Of a stretch of DNA of 26,206 nt, positions 1 to 7,150 are shown piece after piece. The stretch spans positions 1 through 26,206 of the forward strand of contig JBKPEA010000154.1 of NCBI GenBank assembly GCA_046728175.1. The letters run 5' to 3'. Position numbers and translations under genes: made by a program. Each line of letters opens with the position of its first letter. The first letter of the stretch is position 1. A model generated the notes under the pieces. The model saw only the letters and a list, made by a program, of their open reading frames with translations, searched no databases and was not told the DNA's origin. The DNA is from JAFAHS01 sp046728175 (GTDB lineage: Bacteria; Desulfobacterota; Binatia; Binatales; Binataceae).

Positions 1-289
1 GACGCTACTGCTGTTTCAGAATCCTGACTTCGTCTGTGCGGGCCAGCAGTTCACCGGACCGGCGCGATGGTCGATACCAAGATCGTCACCCCGCGCGATC
101 AGTTCGACGTCAGGTACAGCTTGATCCCAGCAGGCGACAACTGGGTGGCGACCGCGATCAACGGTCGAGAACGTGAATCTGACCGCGAACCTGGGCAATC
201 AATTCAATCGTGTGCTCACTCGAACGTCGGTCGACGAGTTGCTCGCACAGATGCGGCGCAAATACGGCAACCCCGGCAGAGAGGCATAG
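1..289 (+). pseudogene. MlaC-like phospholipid-binding protein, C-terminal remnant
   Basis: The 3' end of a gene entering from outside the window. Reading across frames gives a stretch beginning VDTKIVTPRDQFDVRYSL (from about 70) and continuing, after a +1 shift near 160, as ENVNLTANLGNQFNRVL and DELLAQMRRKYG to a TAG at 287-289. The pattern of a conserved beta-strand pair, then 'V..V.L..N...QFN..L...S.DELL..L', is that of the C-terminal half of MlaC/Ttg2D, the periplasmic lipid carrier of the Mla ABC transporter. A second shift lies near 65. This is either a pseudogene or indel-damaged sequence. The family call rests on pattern recognition only and the N-terminus is not visible. Confidence 0.55.
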
Positions 290-311
290 GGCTTGAAGAC
301 GTTGGCGGTGA

Positions 312-337
312 TGAGGTTGCCCCGATTGTGTGGACAC
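312..337 (-). repeat. Probable terminal inverted repeat of the IS3-family remnant
   Basis: On the minus strand the transposase stop (343-345) is followed within a few bases by GTGTCCACACAATCGGGG and then CAACCTCA. IS3-family elements end in this way, with a short C-rich terminal repeat just after the transposase gene. The partner repeat at the other end is not present, so this is one preserved element end. Confidence 0.45.
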
Positions 338-342
338 TCGGG

Positions 343-526
343 TTAGGCGGCCATTGGTTCATGATAGCGTCGTTCGAATTCGGCAGGGCACAAATAACCG
401 AGAGCCGAGTGCCGCCGTTGGCGATTGTAAAAGCGCTGTATTCGAAGACTTCACTGCGGGCTTGAGCTCGGGTGTCCCAGTGACTTTGGTAAACCAGTTC
501 GAGCTTGAGGGTCGCGAAGAAGCTCG
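343..526 (-). pseudogene. IS3-family transposase (OrfB/DDE) C-terminal remnant
   Basis: Minus-strand reading gives SFFATLKLELVYQSHWDTR and ARSEVFEY, then after a one-base shift RFYNRQRRHSALGYLCPAEF and ERRYHEPMAA ending at a TAA (343-345). This is the hallmark C-terminal motif of IS3-family DDE transposases, covering the last catalytic Glu region and the 'YN..R.HS.LGY.SP..F' signature. Only about 60 residues remain, the frame is broken near 440, and nothing upstream of position ~526 resembles the rest of the transposase. It is a dead fragment. Confidence 0.85.
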
Positions 527-638
527 CCGCCCTCCGCGGCGCTGGGCCAACCCCTCGGAGTTGCTTGTCCGGCGCGCCGCATTGGAGCACGGCTTCACGA
601 CTCGGATTCTTCTGCCCGCCTGATTCCTGCTCCTTTTT

Positions 639-663
639 CCCTCACGCCCGGAGATGGTGAGGG
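639..663 (+). terminator. Hairpin between the IS3 remnant and the ATPase remnant
   Basis: A 7-bp perfect stem, CCCTCAC (639-645) with GTGAGGG (657-663), encloses an 11-nt loop. A run of seven T begins 13 nt downstream (677-683). The spacing is too long for a classical intrinsic terminator, so it may simply be a dispersed hairpin repeat. Confidence 0.25.
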
Positions 664-804
664 CGCGAGGGGGGAATTTTTTTCTCAACATCCCGCAGCA
701 CGGAAATGCCCCTCCGGCACTGCTGGCACTTCGCTTGCCAGCGCGGGTCGCTGGCTGACGCTTGGACGCGCGGTGAAATTGGGGTCTTCGAAAGCGTACT
801 TGAT

Positions 805-832
805 ATTCGACTATACTCGAATAATTATTCGA
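805..832. promoter_or_regulatory. Triple ATTCGA/TCGAAT operator-like site
   Basis: Two overlapping inverted repeats are visible. ATTCGA (805-810) and TCGAAT (817-822) flank a 6-bp spacer, and a perfect 16-bp palindrome TCGAATAATTATTCGA occupies 817-832. The AT-rich site sits a few bases before the first homologous residues of the ATPase remnant. A dimeric regulator binding site or promoter element for that gene is the natural reading. No matching regulator is identified. Confidence 0.4.
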
Positions 833-837
833 ATCTG

Positions 838-1342
838 ATTTCTCAAGATTACCGGCTCGGCTATCGGGAGGGTCGTGAGCTGCTTTGGCAACGGCTGGCG
901 GGAGCGCCCCCCTCGCGAGTCCAGCTCCTGCCCGGTCCGCGCCAGGTAGGCAAAACCACCCTGCTTATTGAGCTCGCCGATCGGCTCGGCAAGGCCGCGA
1001 TCTACACGGCGAGCGACGCCGGAGGCAGCGCTGCCCGGCTTCTGGGAGCGATTGTGGACCAGGGCCGAAGCGCTCGCTGACGGCCGCTTGGGTTCGCGAT
1101 CTCGCGAGAGTATGGCCGGTCGCTTTGAGCGGGTCACGCTCACCCACTGGTCCGCGCTGTCGCTTGCGGAAGTCTTCCGGATCCCTCATCTGGAAGCCGT
1201 GCAGACCTTGGTCAGTACCGGCGCCTATCCGGGTGCAGTCACTCATCGTGCCGATCGGACGCGCTGGTCGGCGTACGTGCGGGACGCGTGGAGGGCGAAA
1301 CGACCGGCGGACCTACCTATGAAAGGTGGGAAATCAGGGTTT
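838..1342 (+). pseudogene. ATP-binding protein (AAA, DUF4143-type), frameshifted with internal deletion
   Basis: The first part reads DYRLGYREGRELLWQRL and RVQLLPGPRQVGKTTLL, a clear Walker A (GPRQVGKTT, near 937-963) of the AAA ATPases usually fused to a DUF4143 domain. Near 1015 the frame moves by +1 and homology continues with PEAALPGFWERLWTRAEALA (1022-1080). It then jumps directly to SRESMAGRFERVTLTHWSAL (from about 1100). The Walker B segment and the TGSSA sensor segment expected between these blocks, roughly 55-65 residues, are missing. The C-terminal part ends shortly after AYVRDAW. This family is often a stand-alone gene near mobile elements and its role is not settled. The gene is clearly inactive here. 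Confidence 0.75.
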
Positions 1343-1345
1343 TAG

Positions 1346-1662
1346 GCCACGGCGGCTGTGTCGCTTTGCACGAAACGGCAGCCAACAGTCGACGCCAGGA
1401 TCATTGAGTCACACTCCTAGCGGCGCAACACGATTGGAAGAGCAGGTCGACCGGACCCCGCAGCTTGCCAGCCATGCGCGAGTTTGGTCTATTTAATCGT
1501 GCTCGGAAGGCGTTGGTAGTCTGTGGAGCAACTTCTTAAGATTGGATGGTCGGGGCTAAAGCCGCTGACTCGTTCAGCTTGAGTTCCGTCGAGAATCTCC
1601 ACAGCGATTTCTGGGGACCTCTTTCTTCCGGCACTGCATGATCGCTGCAATCGGGGCCAAAG
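1346..1662. other. Non-coding stretch before the Crp/Fnr gene
   Basis: No ORF with recognisable homology is visible on either strand. The ORFs here antisense to the Crp/Fnr gene are shadows. The stretch presumably holds the regulator's promoter, but no convincing -35/-10 pair stands out. Confidence 0.3.
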
Positions 1663-2310
1663 GTGCCTAAGGAAGCCAAACCGTTCGATGCGAAAACCCT
1701 CCAGGCAATCGTCCGAGGCGGGACATTCAAGGAATACAAAAGGAAGCAGATTGTCTTTATGCAGGGCGCACCTGCTGATGACGCGTTCCACATAGAAAAG
1801 GGCCGAGTCAAGCTTAGTGTGGTCTCCAAACAAGGGAAGGAGGCGATTATAGCGATTTTTGGCGCGGGGGAGTTTTTCGGTGAAGATTGTCTGGCTGGAC
1901 GGCCCCTGCGCATTGGGACCGTTAGCGCGCTGACTGATTGTTTGATCCTTCGATTGCCGAAGGCGGCAACGATCAGCGCACTCAGTGATAATCCGGGATT
2001 TTCTGAGATGTTCATCACCTACCTGCTTTCGCGCAATCTCAAAGTCGAAGAAGACTTGGTCGATCAACTATTCAACTCGAGCGAGAAGCGCCTAGCTCGC
2101 CTTCTTTTGTTGCTGGCAAATTTCGGGAAGGACGGCAAACATGAGCCGGTGATCCCGAGGATGAGCCAGGAAACACTGGCCGAAATGATCGGAACGACAC
2201 GGTCGAGAGTGAGCTTCTTCATGAACAGGTTTCGTGACTTGGGCTTCATTGAATACAACGGCAGGCTCGAGGTCCACAGTTCTCTTCTAAGCGTTGTCCT
2301 GCACGACTAA
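1663..2310 (+). CDS. Crp/Fnr-family transcriptional regulator
   Basis: An intact 215-residue regulator. Residues ~15-130 form the cyclic-nucleotide-binding beta-barrel (VFMQGAPADDAFHIEKGRVK, then GAGEFFGEDCLAGRPLR). Residues ~140-210 form the dimer helix and HTH_Crp domain, with the recognition segment SQETLAEMIGTTRSRVSFFM. There is no Cys cluster like that of Fnr, so an oxygen-sensing Fe-S centre is not expected. The effector is unknown. Length matches the family (about 210-230). Translation starts at GTG 1663. The upstream Shine-Dalgarno is weak, but the N-terminus 'PFDAKTL' lines up with what this subfamily normally has. It is transcribed alone, and the next gene is 444 bp downstream. Confidence 0.9.
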   Translation: MPKEAKPFDAKTLQAIVRGGTFKEYKRKQIVFMQGAPADDAFHIEKGRVKLSVVSKQGKEAIIAIFGAGEFFGEDCLAGRPLRIGTVSALTDCLILRLPKAATISALSDNPGFSEMFITYLLSRNLKVEEDLVDQLFNSSEKRLARLLLLLANFGKDGKHEPVIPRMSQETLAEMIGTTRSRVSFFMNRFRDLGFIEYNGRLEVHSSLLSVVLHD

Positions 2311-2346
2311 GATCGATAACGCCGCATTCGTTCTCTTCCCAAAAAG

Positions 2347-2395
2347 TGAGCAATCCTGACCAGTATTTCTTTTGAAACTGAGCAGTTTTGACCAG
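2347..2395. repeat. 17-bp direct repeat, possible insertion-sequence end
   Basis: TGAGCAATCCTGACCAG (2347-2363) and TGAGCAGTTTTGACCAG (2379-2395) differ at three positions and lie 32 bp apart. Multiple short direct repeats of this kind occur at the ends of IS21-family elements, and IS21 remnants occur elsewhere in this window. No transposase lies next to this copy, so assignment to IS21 is a guess. Confidence 0.35.
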
Positions 2396-2488
2396 ACTTG
2401 CGGCTCCTACTGGTCCTAGAATCCGACTTCTGGACGCCAGTAAGTCTGGCATTCTCTTATCGGACTGCAGGCACTCTTTAGTCTGACC

Positions 2489-2520
2489 CCAGCAGTCTGA
2501 CAGCTCCTTCAGACTGCTGG
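2489..2520. repeat. Perfect 12-bp stem hairpin
   Basis: CCAGCAGTCTGA (2489-2500) and TCAGACTGCTGG (2509-2520) are exact reverse complements with an 8-nt loop. It lies inside a cluster of three degenerate direct repeats (near 2444, 2465 and 2515). No T-run follows closely on the plus strand. It might be a bidirectional terminator for the Crp/Fnr gene or a dispersed repeat. Confidence 0.5.
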
Positions 2521-2754
2521 CATTCTTTCTCTGTCTGGTCGATCTGGACAGCTTGGCCCACGGGCGGCAAGAGTGCAGATAGAGACGCAAGAAACTGGGA
2601 TGGATTTGCGACCTACCTAACCGGTCGACAAAACAATGAGCAGGTTCCCGAGGACAATGCAGTTCCATCGCCACGGTGGCACTATCGGCTGGAGGAGACG
2701 ACCTCAATTGTCTGACAGCACCTAAAAGTATTGTCCAGCAAAAGGATAGAACCG

Positions 2755-3837
2755 ATGCCCAAGAAGGTATTTCCAATGGTGACATCGGGCGTACTCACGC
2801 CCCTACCGACCGAATCGTCTGCTCCACAGCCGCTGAAAACGCTGCCCATCGCTCGCCTAAAGCGGGCGGTTCCCGCCGCATCAATGAGAATTTCACGATC
2901 GGCTACGGAGACAAAACCCGGCTTAGTCCAGGTCACTGCGGTGCTTGCTGTGATTGTCCTATCCCTGCTCCCGACCGGATGCACGGACGCCAACTTCTCC
3001 CAACGCACCTTTTTCCGCGACGAATACGGACTCGACACGCACGGCCGCAAGACTTGGTTCGATCACTTGGTCGAGGCCGACCCCGGCGGAATCGAGACCG
3101 TTATTGTGCCCGACTATGACCAGGTGGCGCCGGCCAAAATTGCTGTGCTACCCTTCAGCGACCACGGCAGCGCCCAATTCGTAGTAGACAAGATTCCGCT
3201 CACACGGAGGAACGCCGAGGAGCAAGCCAACTGGGCGTGGACAGATGCGAATCGGATGCGCCGCGCGATTCAGGGAGATCTGTCGTCGCGCGAATTTCTC
3301 GTCGAGAACATGATTCAGGTCGACGCGGTCATGAAAGAGCACTACGTTTACGACGAGGCCCGCCTGAACCAGGTCTCGCCTCAGATGTTAGGCAAATGGC
3401 TCGGAGTCGACGCGGTAATTTACGGGGAAGTGACGCACTACGAAGCCTACTACGTGGCGCTGGTCTCTGCGTGGCAGGTCGGCGTGAATGTGAAGATGGT
3501 CTCCACGCGCGACGGCCGTGAGCTGTTCTCCGCGGACGGAAGTCGCTACGACGTGGATGTGGCGCCGGCGTTCGACCCGATTGGGATCGTGCTGAACTCG
3601 GCCGCCACACTGCTCCAGCTTCGCGACATCAAACTCGCCCGCTCTGAAGTGGAGTCTGCAAGGGAAATCGTGCTCCGCATTCCGCGCTCGGAAAAGCTGC
3701 GAGCAGAGTTGATCGAAGAGGCCAGCGACGCGCCAGCTCTGGGAAAGCGACAGGACGCGAGCCTGCAGACGGAGGAGGGACCCGCGCTCCGATGGGATGT
3801 GGAAAACGCCTCGATGCTCGAGCTTCCTAGTCAATGA
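2755..3837 (+). CDS. GNA1162-like putative outer-membrane lipoprotein
   Basis: An intact gene of 360 residues from ATG 2755, which has AAGGA 8 nt upstream. A hydrophobic segment ending in SLLPTGC looks like a lipoprotein signal with the lipidated Cys near residue 77 from this start. ATG 2884 would give a more usual ~34-residue signal peptide beginning MRISR, so the true start may be there. The mature part has KIAVLPFSD, followed by LGKWLGVDAVIYGEVTHYEA and a 'STRDGRELFSADG' strand. This is the layout of the GNA1162/DUF799 lipoprotein fold: a tail that builds on 'LG..LGADAV', then a strand reporting 'D...G..L'. Members are envelope proteins of uncertain role, sometimes linked to CsgG-like assemblies. 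It is monocistronic here. Confidence 0.65.
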   Translation: MPKKVFPMVTSGVLTPLPTESSAPQPLKTLPIARLKRAVPAASMRISRSATETKPGLVQVTAVLAVIVLSLLPTGCTDANFSQRTFFRDEYGLDTHGRKTWFDHLVEADPGGIETVIVPDYDQVAPAKIAVLPFSDHGSAQFVVDKIPLTRRNAEEQANWAWTDANRMRRAIQGDLSSREFLVENMIQVDAVMKEHYVYDEARLNQVSPQMLGKWLGVDAVIYGEVTHYEAYYVALVSAWQVGVNVKMVSTRDGRELFSADGSRYDVDVAPAFDPIGIVLNSAATLLQLRDIKLARSEVESAREIVLRIPRSEKLRAELIEEASDAPALGKRQDASLQTEEGPALRWDVENASMLELPSQ

Positions 3838-4061
3838 CTATTTCTTGAGTATGCGGTAAGTGTGCGGTCGTAAATAGCAATTTTGACTGGTTACGACATC
3901 AGGTCGAAATACGGGAGTCCTCGAAGCAGCTGTTTACAGGCAGGACCAAAGTCACCCTTCGAACAAACACCTTGCATGCATAGCAAGGCGCGACCGAGCG
4001 TCCTTATTGTTTTCAGGGCTTCTGTTCTTCCTCTATACCGCTTGCCGGTAGGCCAAATAGG

Positions 4062-4277
4062 GTGCGCCTCTACTTGAGGACTCTTGCCCTGGCCGCAGTC
4101 CTGTTGCCTCTTGCCACGCTCCGCCTTGTTTTGCCGTTCAGGACTCTGATTTTTGGTCGAATAGATGAAGAGGTCGCCAACGACTTGATCGGGGCAGAGG
4201 TGATGAAACACAGCAGCGACATTAATCCGATTAACTCTCGCTTTAGCACGATCGATTCTCCTCGCTCGACCGCGTGA
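4062..4277 (+). CDS. Small hypothetical protein with an N-terminal hydrophobic segment
   Basis: A 71-codon ORF with GTG start. Residues 1-30 (RLYLRTLALAAVLLPLATLR) look like a signal peptide or single membrane anchor. The rest has no recognised domain. No good ribosome-binding site is visible and the C-terminal part overlaps the edge of repeat sequence, so it may be the 5' remnant of a larger secreted protein or not a gene at all. Confidence 0.2.
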   Translation: MRLYLRTLALAAVLLPLATLRLVLPFRTLIFGRIDEEVANDLIGAEVMKHSSDINPINSRFSTIDSPRSTA

Positions 4278-4295
4278 TGAGACAGGAGCCCGATG

Positions 4296-4340
4296 TGTGG
4301 CGAATTGCTGATTTTGCTTGAAAATCAGCGATTCGCCACA
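4296..4340. repeat. Long 20-bp hairpin next to the ssb remnant
   Basis: Bases 4296-4315 and 4321-4340 form an inverted repeat of 20 bp with a single non-Watson-Crick position and a 5-nt loop (GCTTG). The right arm contains the stop codon of the minus-strand ssb remnant (4325-4327). On the minus strand it could act as a terminator, although no T-run follows. It could also be the end of a small non-autonomous element. Confidence 0.6.
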
Positions 4341-4596
4341 GACAGGACGCGGGACGCGATGATCTCGGTGCGTTGGCGCGTTTGACCCTTGTCCTTAGCC
4401 TCGAACTCACGGGTCCGCAGACGACCTTCCACGCAACCTCCTGCCATTCAACATGCTCCTGCTTCTGCCCGTGTTTGTCCGGGTAGGCCTCATCGATTGA
4501 GAAACCGACGACTGCCTGACCGGACGGCAGATGTCTCAGTTCCGGATCGCCCCAAAGTCCGTCGTACAAACCAAGGACTCCCAGCAGGTCTGACAT
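4325..4596 (-). pseudogene. ssb: Single-stranded DNA-binding protein (SSB) remnant with internal deletion
   Basis: From ATG 4594-4596 on the minus strand the reading is MSDLLGVLGLYDGLWGDPEL, then RHLPSGQAVVGFSI and DKHGQKQEHVEWQEV. This is the N-terminal OB-fold of bacterial SSB ('GNLG.DPELR..PSG..V..FS..... KDGQ....EW'). After EV the sequence jumps, in another frame, to VEGRLRTREFEAKDKGQTRQ and RTEIIASRV, the second half of the OB-fold, ending at TGA 4325-4327. The short stretch normally between (..WGKLAE..G.YL.KGR.V) is gone. The acidic C-terminal tail is also missing. It is a decayed copy, probably a plasmid- or phage-type SSB rather than the chromosomal one. Confidence 0.8.
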
Positions 4597-4600
4597 TCGG

Positions 4601-4616
4601 TATGCAAATTTGCATA
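4601..4616. promoter_or_regulatory. Perfect 16-bp palindromic operator candidate
   Basis: TATGCAAATTTGCATA is a perfect 16-bp palindrome, 10 bp before the ATG of the small winged-helix-like gene (4627) and 4 bp before the start codon of the divergent ssb remnant. Its location between two divergent starts and its symmetry make it a likely binding site for a homodimeric repressor, possibly the product of the adjacent gene (autoregulation, inferred). Confidence 0.5.
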
Positions 4617-4626
4617 TGTATACCCA

Positions 4627-4983
4627 ATGACGAAGCATGAGTTTCTCTTTTTTCTCGACGCGGCTCATGATTTTTTCAGGGCTTGGCCGCCTCCGCCAAC
4701 GCTCTACCTGAACCTGCGCGCGAACACTCCGCCGGGGCAAGCGCGCTGGGATCAACAAGCGCGCCCGCTCATCGCCCGAATGCTAAAGCGCGGACTGCTC
4801 GAGTGGATTCCTTGTCCTGAGTCCCGCAAGAAGAATCCGACCAATCCTTGCGGCAAGCCGCACCTCGCTCTGACGGCGCTGGGTAAAGCCCAACTCGAAG
4901 CCTGGAACCAGTTGGGATGTGATGCGCATACGCACAGCAGGCACTGCCATGTTCGCAGACGGCGATTCAAGCTCGCGAGCTGA
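4627..4983 (+). CDS. Small winged-helix-like protein, possible regulator of the downstream defence-like operon
   Basis: A 118-residue ORF from ATG 4627 to TGA 4981-4983, ending 7 bp before the PLD-ATPase start. The central part, ARPLIARMLKRGLLEWIPC followed by HLALTALGKAQLEAWN, has the helix-turn-helix plus 'LT.LG...L' wing pattern seen in MarR/PadR-like winged helices. The C-terminus is basic (CHVRRRRFK). It carries four Cys and several His late in the chain, which could be incidental. I do not recognise a named family. Position, direction and the palindrome just upstream suggest a transcription factor for itself and the genes that follow. This is inference. Confidence 0.45.
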   Translation: MTKHEFLFFLDAAHDFFRAWPPPPTLYLNLRANTPPGQARWDQQARPLIARMLKRGLLEWIPCPESRKKNPTNPCGKPHLALTALGKAQLEAWNQLGCDAHTHSRHCHVRRRRFKLAS

Positions 4984-4990
4984 CGCAAAG

Positions 4991-7065
4991 ATGGATCGAA
5001 CTCAGAACGAGCAGAAAAGAGAGACCGCGGACCTATTTGGTGGAGCCGCGCGGGCCGAGGGCCGCGAGCCTCTCACCGTTTTTCACGTGGAGTTGCTCTC
5101 GCGCGAACAAACCAACTGGCGCGAGCTTTTCCAAGGTTTCGATCACCTGAGGGCGATCACCTACTCCAGTGGCCTTGAGGCCATCCTTCAGCTCGCGGAG
5201 ATGTTCTCCGATGTCGAGATTACTTTCGGCTCAGAGCGGATACTCTCGCGCGAGCATGCGGCGCTCGAACAGGTGACACAGGTCGCGGAAGGTTACACCT
5301 TCGTTGACGCCGTCGCCGACCAGAAAGCATTCATCGAAACGCTCGCCGAGTATCTAGGAAAGTCGGCCCGCGGACTCCTGCCGCGGGTGATGGATAGCAC
5401 CCTTCGCTTCCAGGTGCTGCGGAAGATGCCGAGCCACGAAAAGCTCTACCTGCTTTCCGGAGCTGACCGCTTCCGAGTCATAACAGGTTCTGCGAATCTC
5501 AGCATGGCGGCGTTGTCCGGCTGGCAGAAGGAGGTCTACATAGCCTTAGGGGGCGAGAAGGCCTACCGAGAGTTTGAGTCGTTCTACAGACGTGACGTCG
5601 GCGTCGCTGCTCCGATTAAGCCTGAGTATCTGGTTGAACCCGCATCCAATGACGCTCCGCTTGAACCTCGCACCGCCCCGGTACCGCTAACTGAGGTGCC
5701 ATGCGTTCAGGTTCTCTCCTCGAGCGTGACGATTCTGGAGGAGCGGCCAAAGCTGCCGTCGAACGGCCTGACTTCGGAGGCGCTTCGTGCAGCGACCATG
5801 GAAGGAGCGAGATTGCGGGGGCTTCAGCTCGATCGGGCGAAGGATGGCAGAATCGCGTGACCGCCGTTCGTTCTTCCGCGCTCTTAAGGCGCACCAGACT
5901 GCTCCGACCGATGGCACCGACGATCGCATTGCGCGCGCAGAAATAATACTTGAGCGAGCGGAAGTCTATCTGGACGGCAACCTCTGGCTCGGCCCCAAGA
6001 CACCTCTGAAAGAAGAGGACATTGCAGCCGAGGCGACCTTGATCGTCGAATATCTTTCCAGCTTCGGCGAGTTCTTCGGCAATGCCGAAGGCGCCATTCG
6101 AGGCTACTGGATGTTCTTGTGCTGGCTGTACGCCGCGCCAGTAGCGCCATGCCTGCGGCAGACAGCGATCATCAATTCCGGCGACCCGTTGGCCTACCCG
6201 GTATTCGGAATCCTTTACGGCCGGCCGAACGGGGGCAAATCATGGTTCTGCGAAACGGTGGCCAACTCGATGTTTCGGCGGCGTGTGGAAACAGCTTCGC
6301 GGCGTATCATTCACCGCGAATCGCGCACTCGGGCTACGCGAGCAATTGGGAGCTGTCCCGCTCGTCATCGATGATGTGAATCGCGATCGCTTTACGCGAG
6401 AGGTGCCCGATCTGGTCAAATTCGACCGTGAACGCGCCGGGCAGTATGCGCCGATCATCATCTCCACGAACAAGCAGGTCAGCGCCGTCTCACCGGATAT
6501 CCGAAAGCGCGCGGTGGCCTGTCTGATCGACGCTGCGATCCCCGATAGGCATTCGCGCTCGTTCGAGATCGCTCATCGGGCTCATGCCCGGATGGGCACG
6601 AATCTCTATAAGGCCTATATGCGCAAGCTGCTGCCGCTCGTATCGGAGATGCGCGCCGCGATTAGCGAGAAGCCGCTGGAGGCTCCCGATTTGCTCGAAA
6701 CTTCGTCGCGGCTGTTGCGGGAAGTGATCACCGAGCACGTCAGAGACATACCGTCGTGGATGACAACCGTCACTAACGATGAGCGACTGGCGATGAACGA
6801 TCGACCTCTGCTCGACCACCTGAGCGACATCTGGACCAACCATCGCGAACGGTTCGCAATCAATCGTTCCTCACGCGAACTCATCGTAAATTTTGGCGGC
6901 GACAACAATCAGGCGAGTAATTTCGAGAAGCTTGTTCCGGCGTTCGCTTTCAAGCGTCGATTCGCGGACACCGTTACCGTGGATTTGGAGGCGTTGGAGA
7001 AGATCTACGGGCCTCAGCAGTTTTCGCGGCGCCGGAGATGGTTAGCACGACTCATCGGGCGATAA
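4991..7065 (+). pseudogene. PLD-family nuclease fused to a P-loop ATPase, two frameshifts
   Basis: Read across three frames this is one protein of about 690 residues. The start chosen is ATG 4991, giving an N-terminus that runs into ETADLFGGAARAEGREPLTV. Residues ~30-200 form a phospholipase D-type nuclease domain with one HKD-like motif: His149-x-Lys151 in PSHEKLYLL, and GSANLS from residue 166. After a +1 shift near 5860 the second half follows (SFFRALKAHQTAP...). It has a Walker A-type loop GRPNGGKS (near 6220-6243), then, after a +1 shift in a T-run near 6265, FTANRALGLREQLGAVPLVI with a Walker B-like LVIDDV and a sensor-like IIISTNKQV. It ends in a basic tail, RRRRWLARLIGR. PLD proteins accompany helicases and methylases in DISARM (DrmC), but this PLD-ATPase fusion differs from plain DrmC. 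The next gene starts 85 bp downstream. Confidence 0.75.
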
Positions 7066-7150
7066 GAGCGATGCTGTCGTGCGCGCGAAACAGGGTGTTC
7101 TTCGAGGCACTAGAGCCTATAGTCCTTGCAGGACAATGTGAGGTCCAAGC

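Larger units (their letters stand above)
2311..2754. other. Repeat-rich intergenic spacer
   Basis: This 444-bp stretch holds no convincing gene. It contains the two copies of a 17-bp direct repeat (2347-2363 and 2379-2395), a cluster of 'CTG(G/C)CATTCT' repeats with a perfect hairpin (2444-2530), and the ribosome-binding site of the next gene (AAGGA at about 2742). The ORF antisense to it (to about 2785) shows no family signature. Confidence 0.5.

Noticed and set aside
2444..2530. A CRISPR array from the repeated CTGG/CATTCT units
   Set aside because: The units are degenerate, short and irregularly spaced, and no cas gene is present.
2246..2785. Minus-strand ORF of 179 codons in the spacer after Crp/Fnr
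   Set aside because: It has no recognisable family, overlaps repeats and the next gene's ribosome-binding site, and has no good start signal.
4243..4758. Minus-strand ORF of 171 codons as one intact protein
   Set aside because: Only the middle part is SSB-like. The ends are read-through of the divergent gene and the hairpin, and the SSB C-terminal half lies in another frame.
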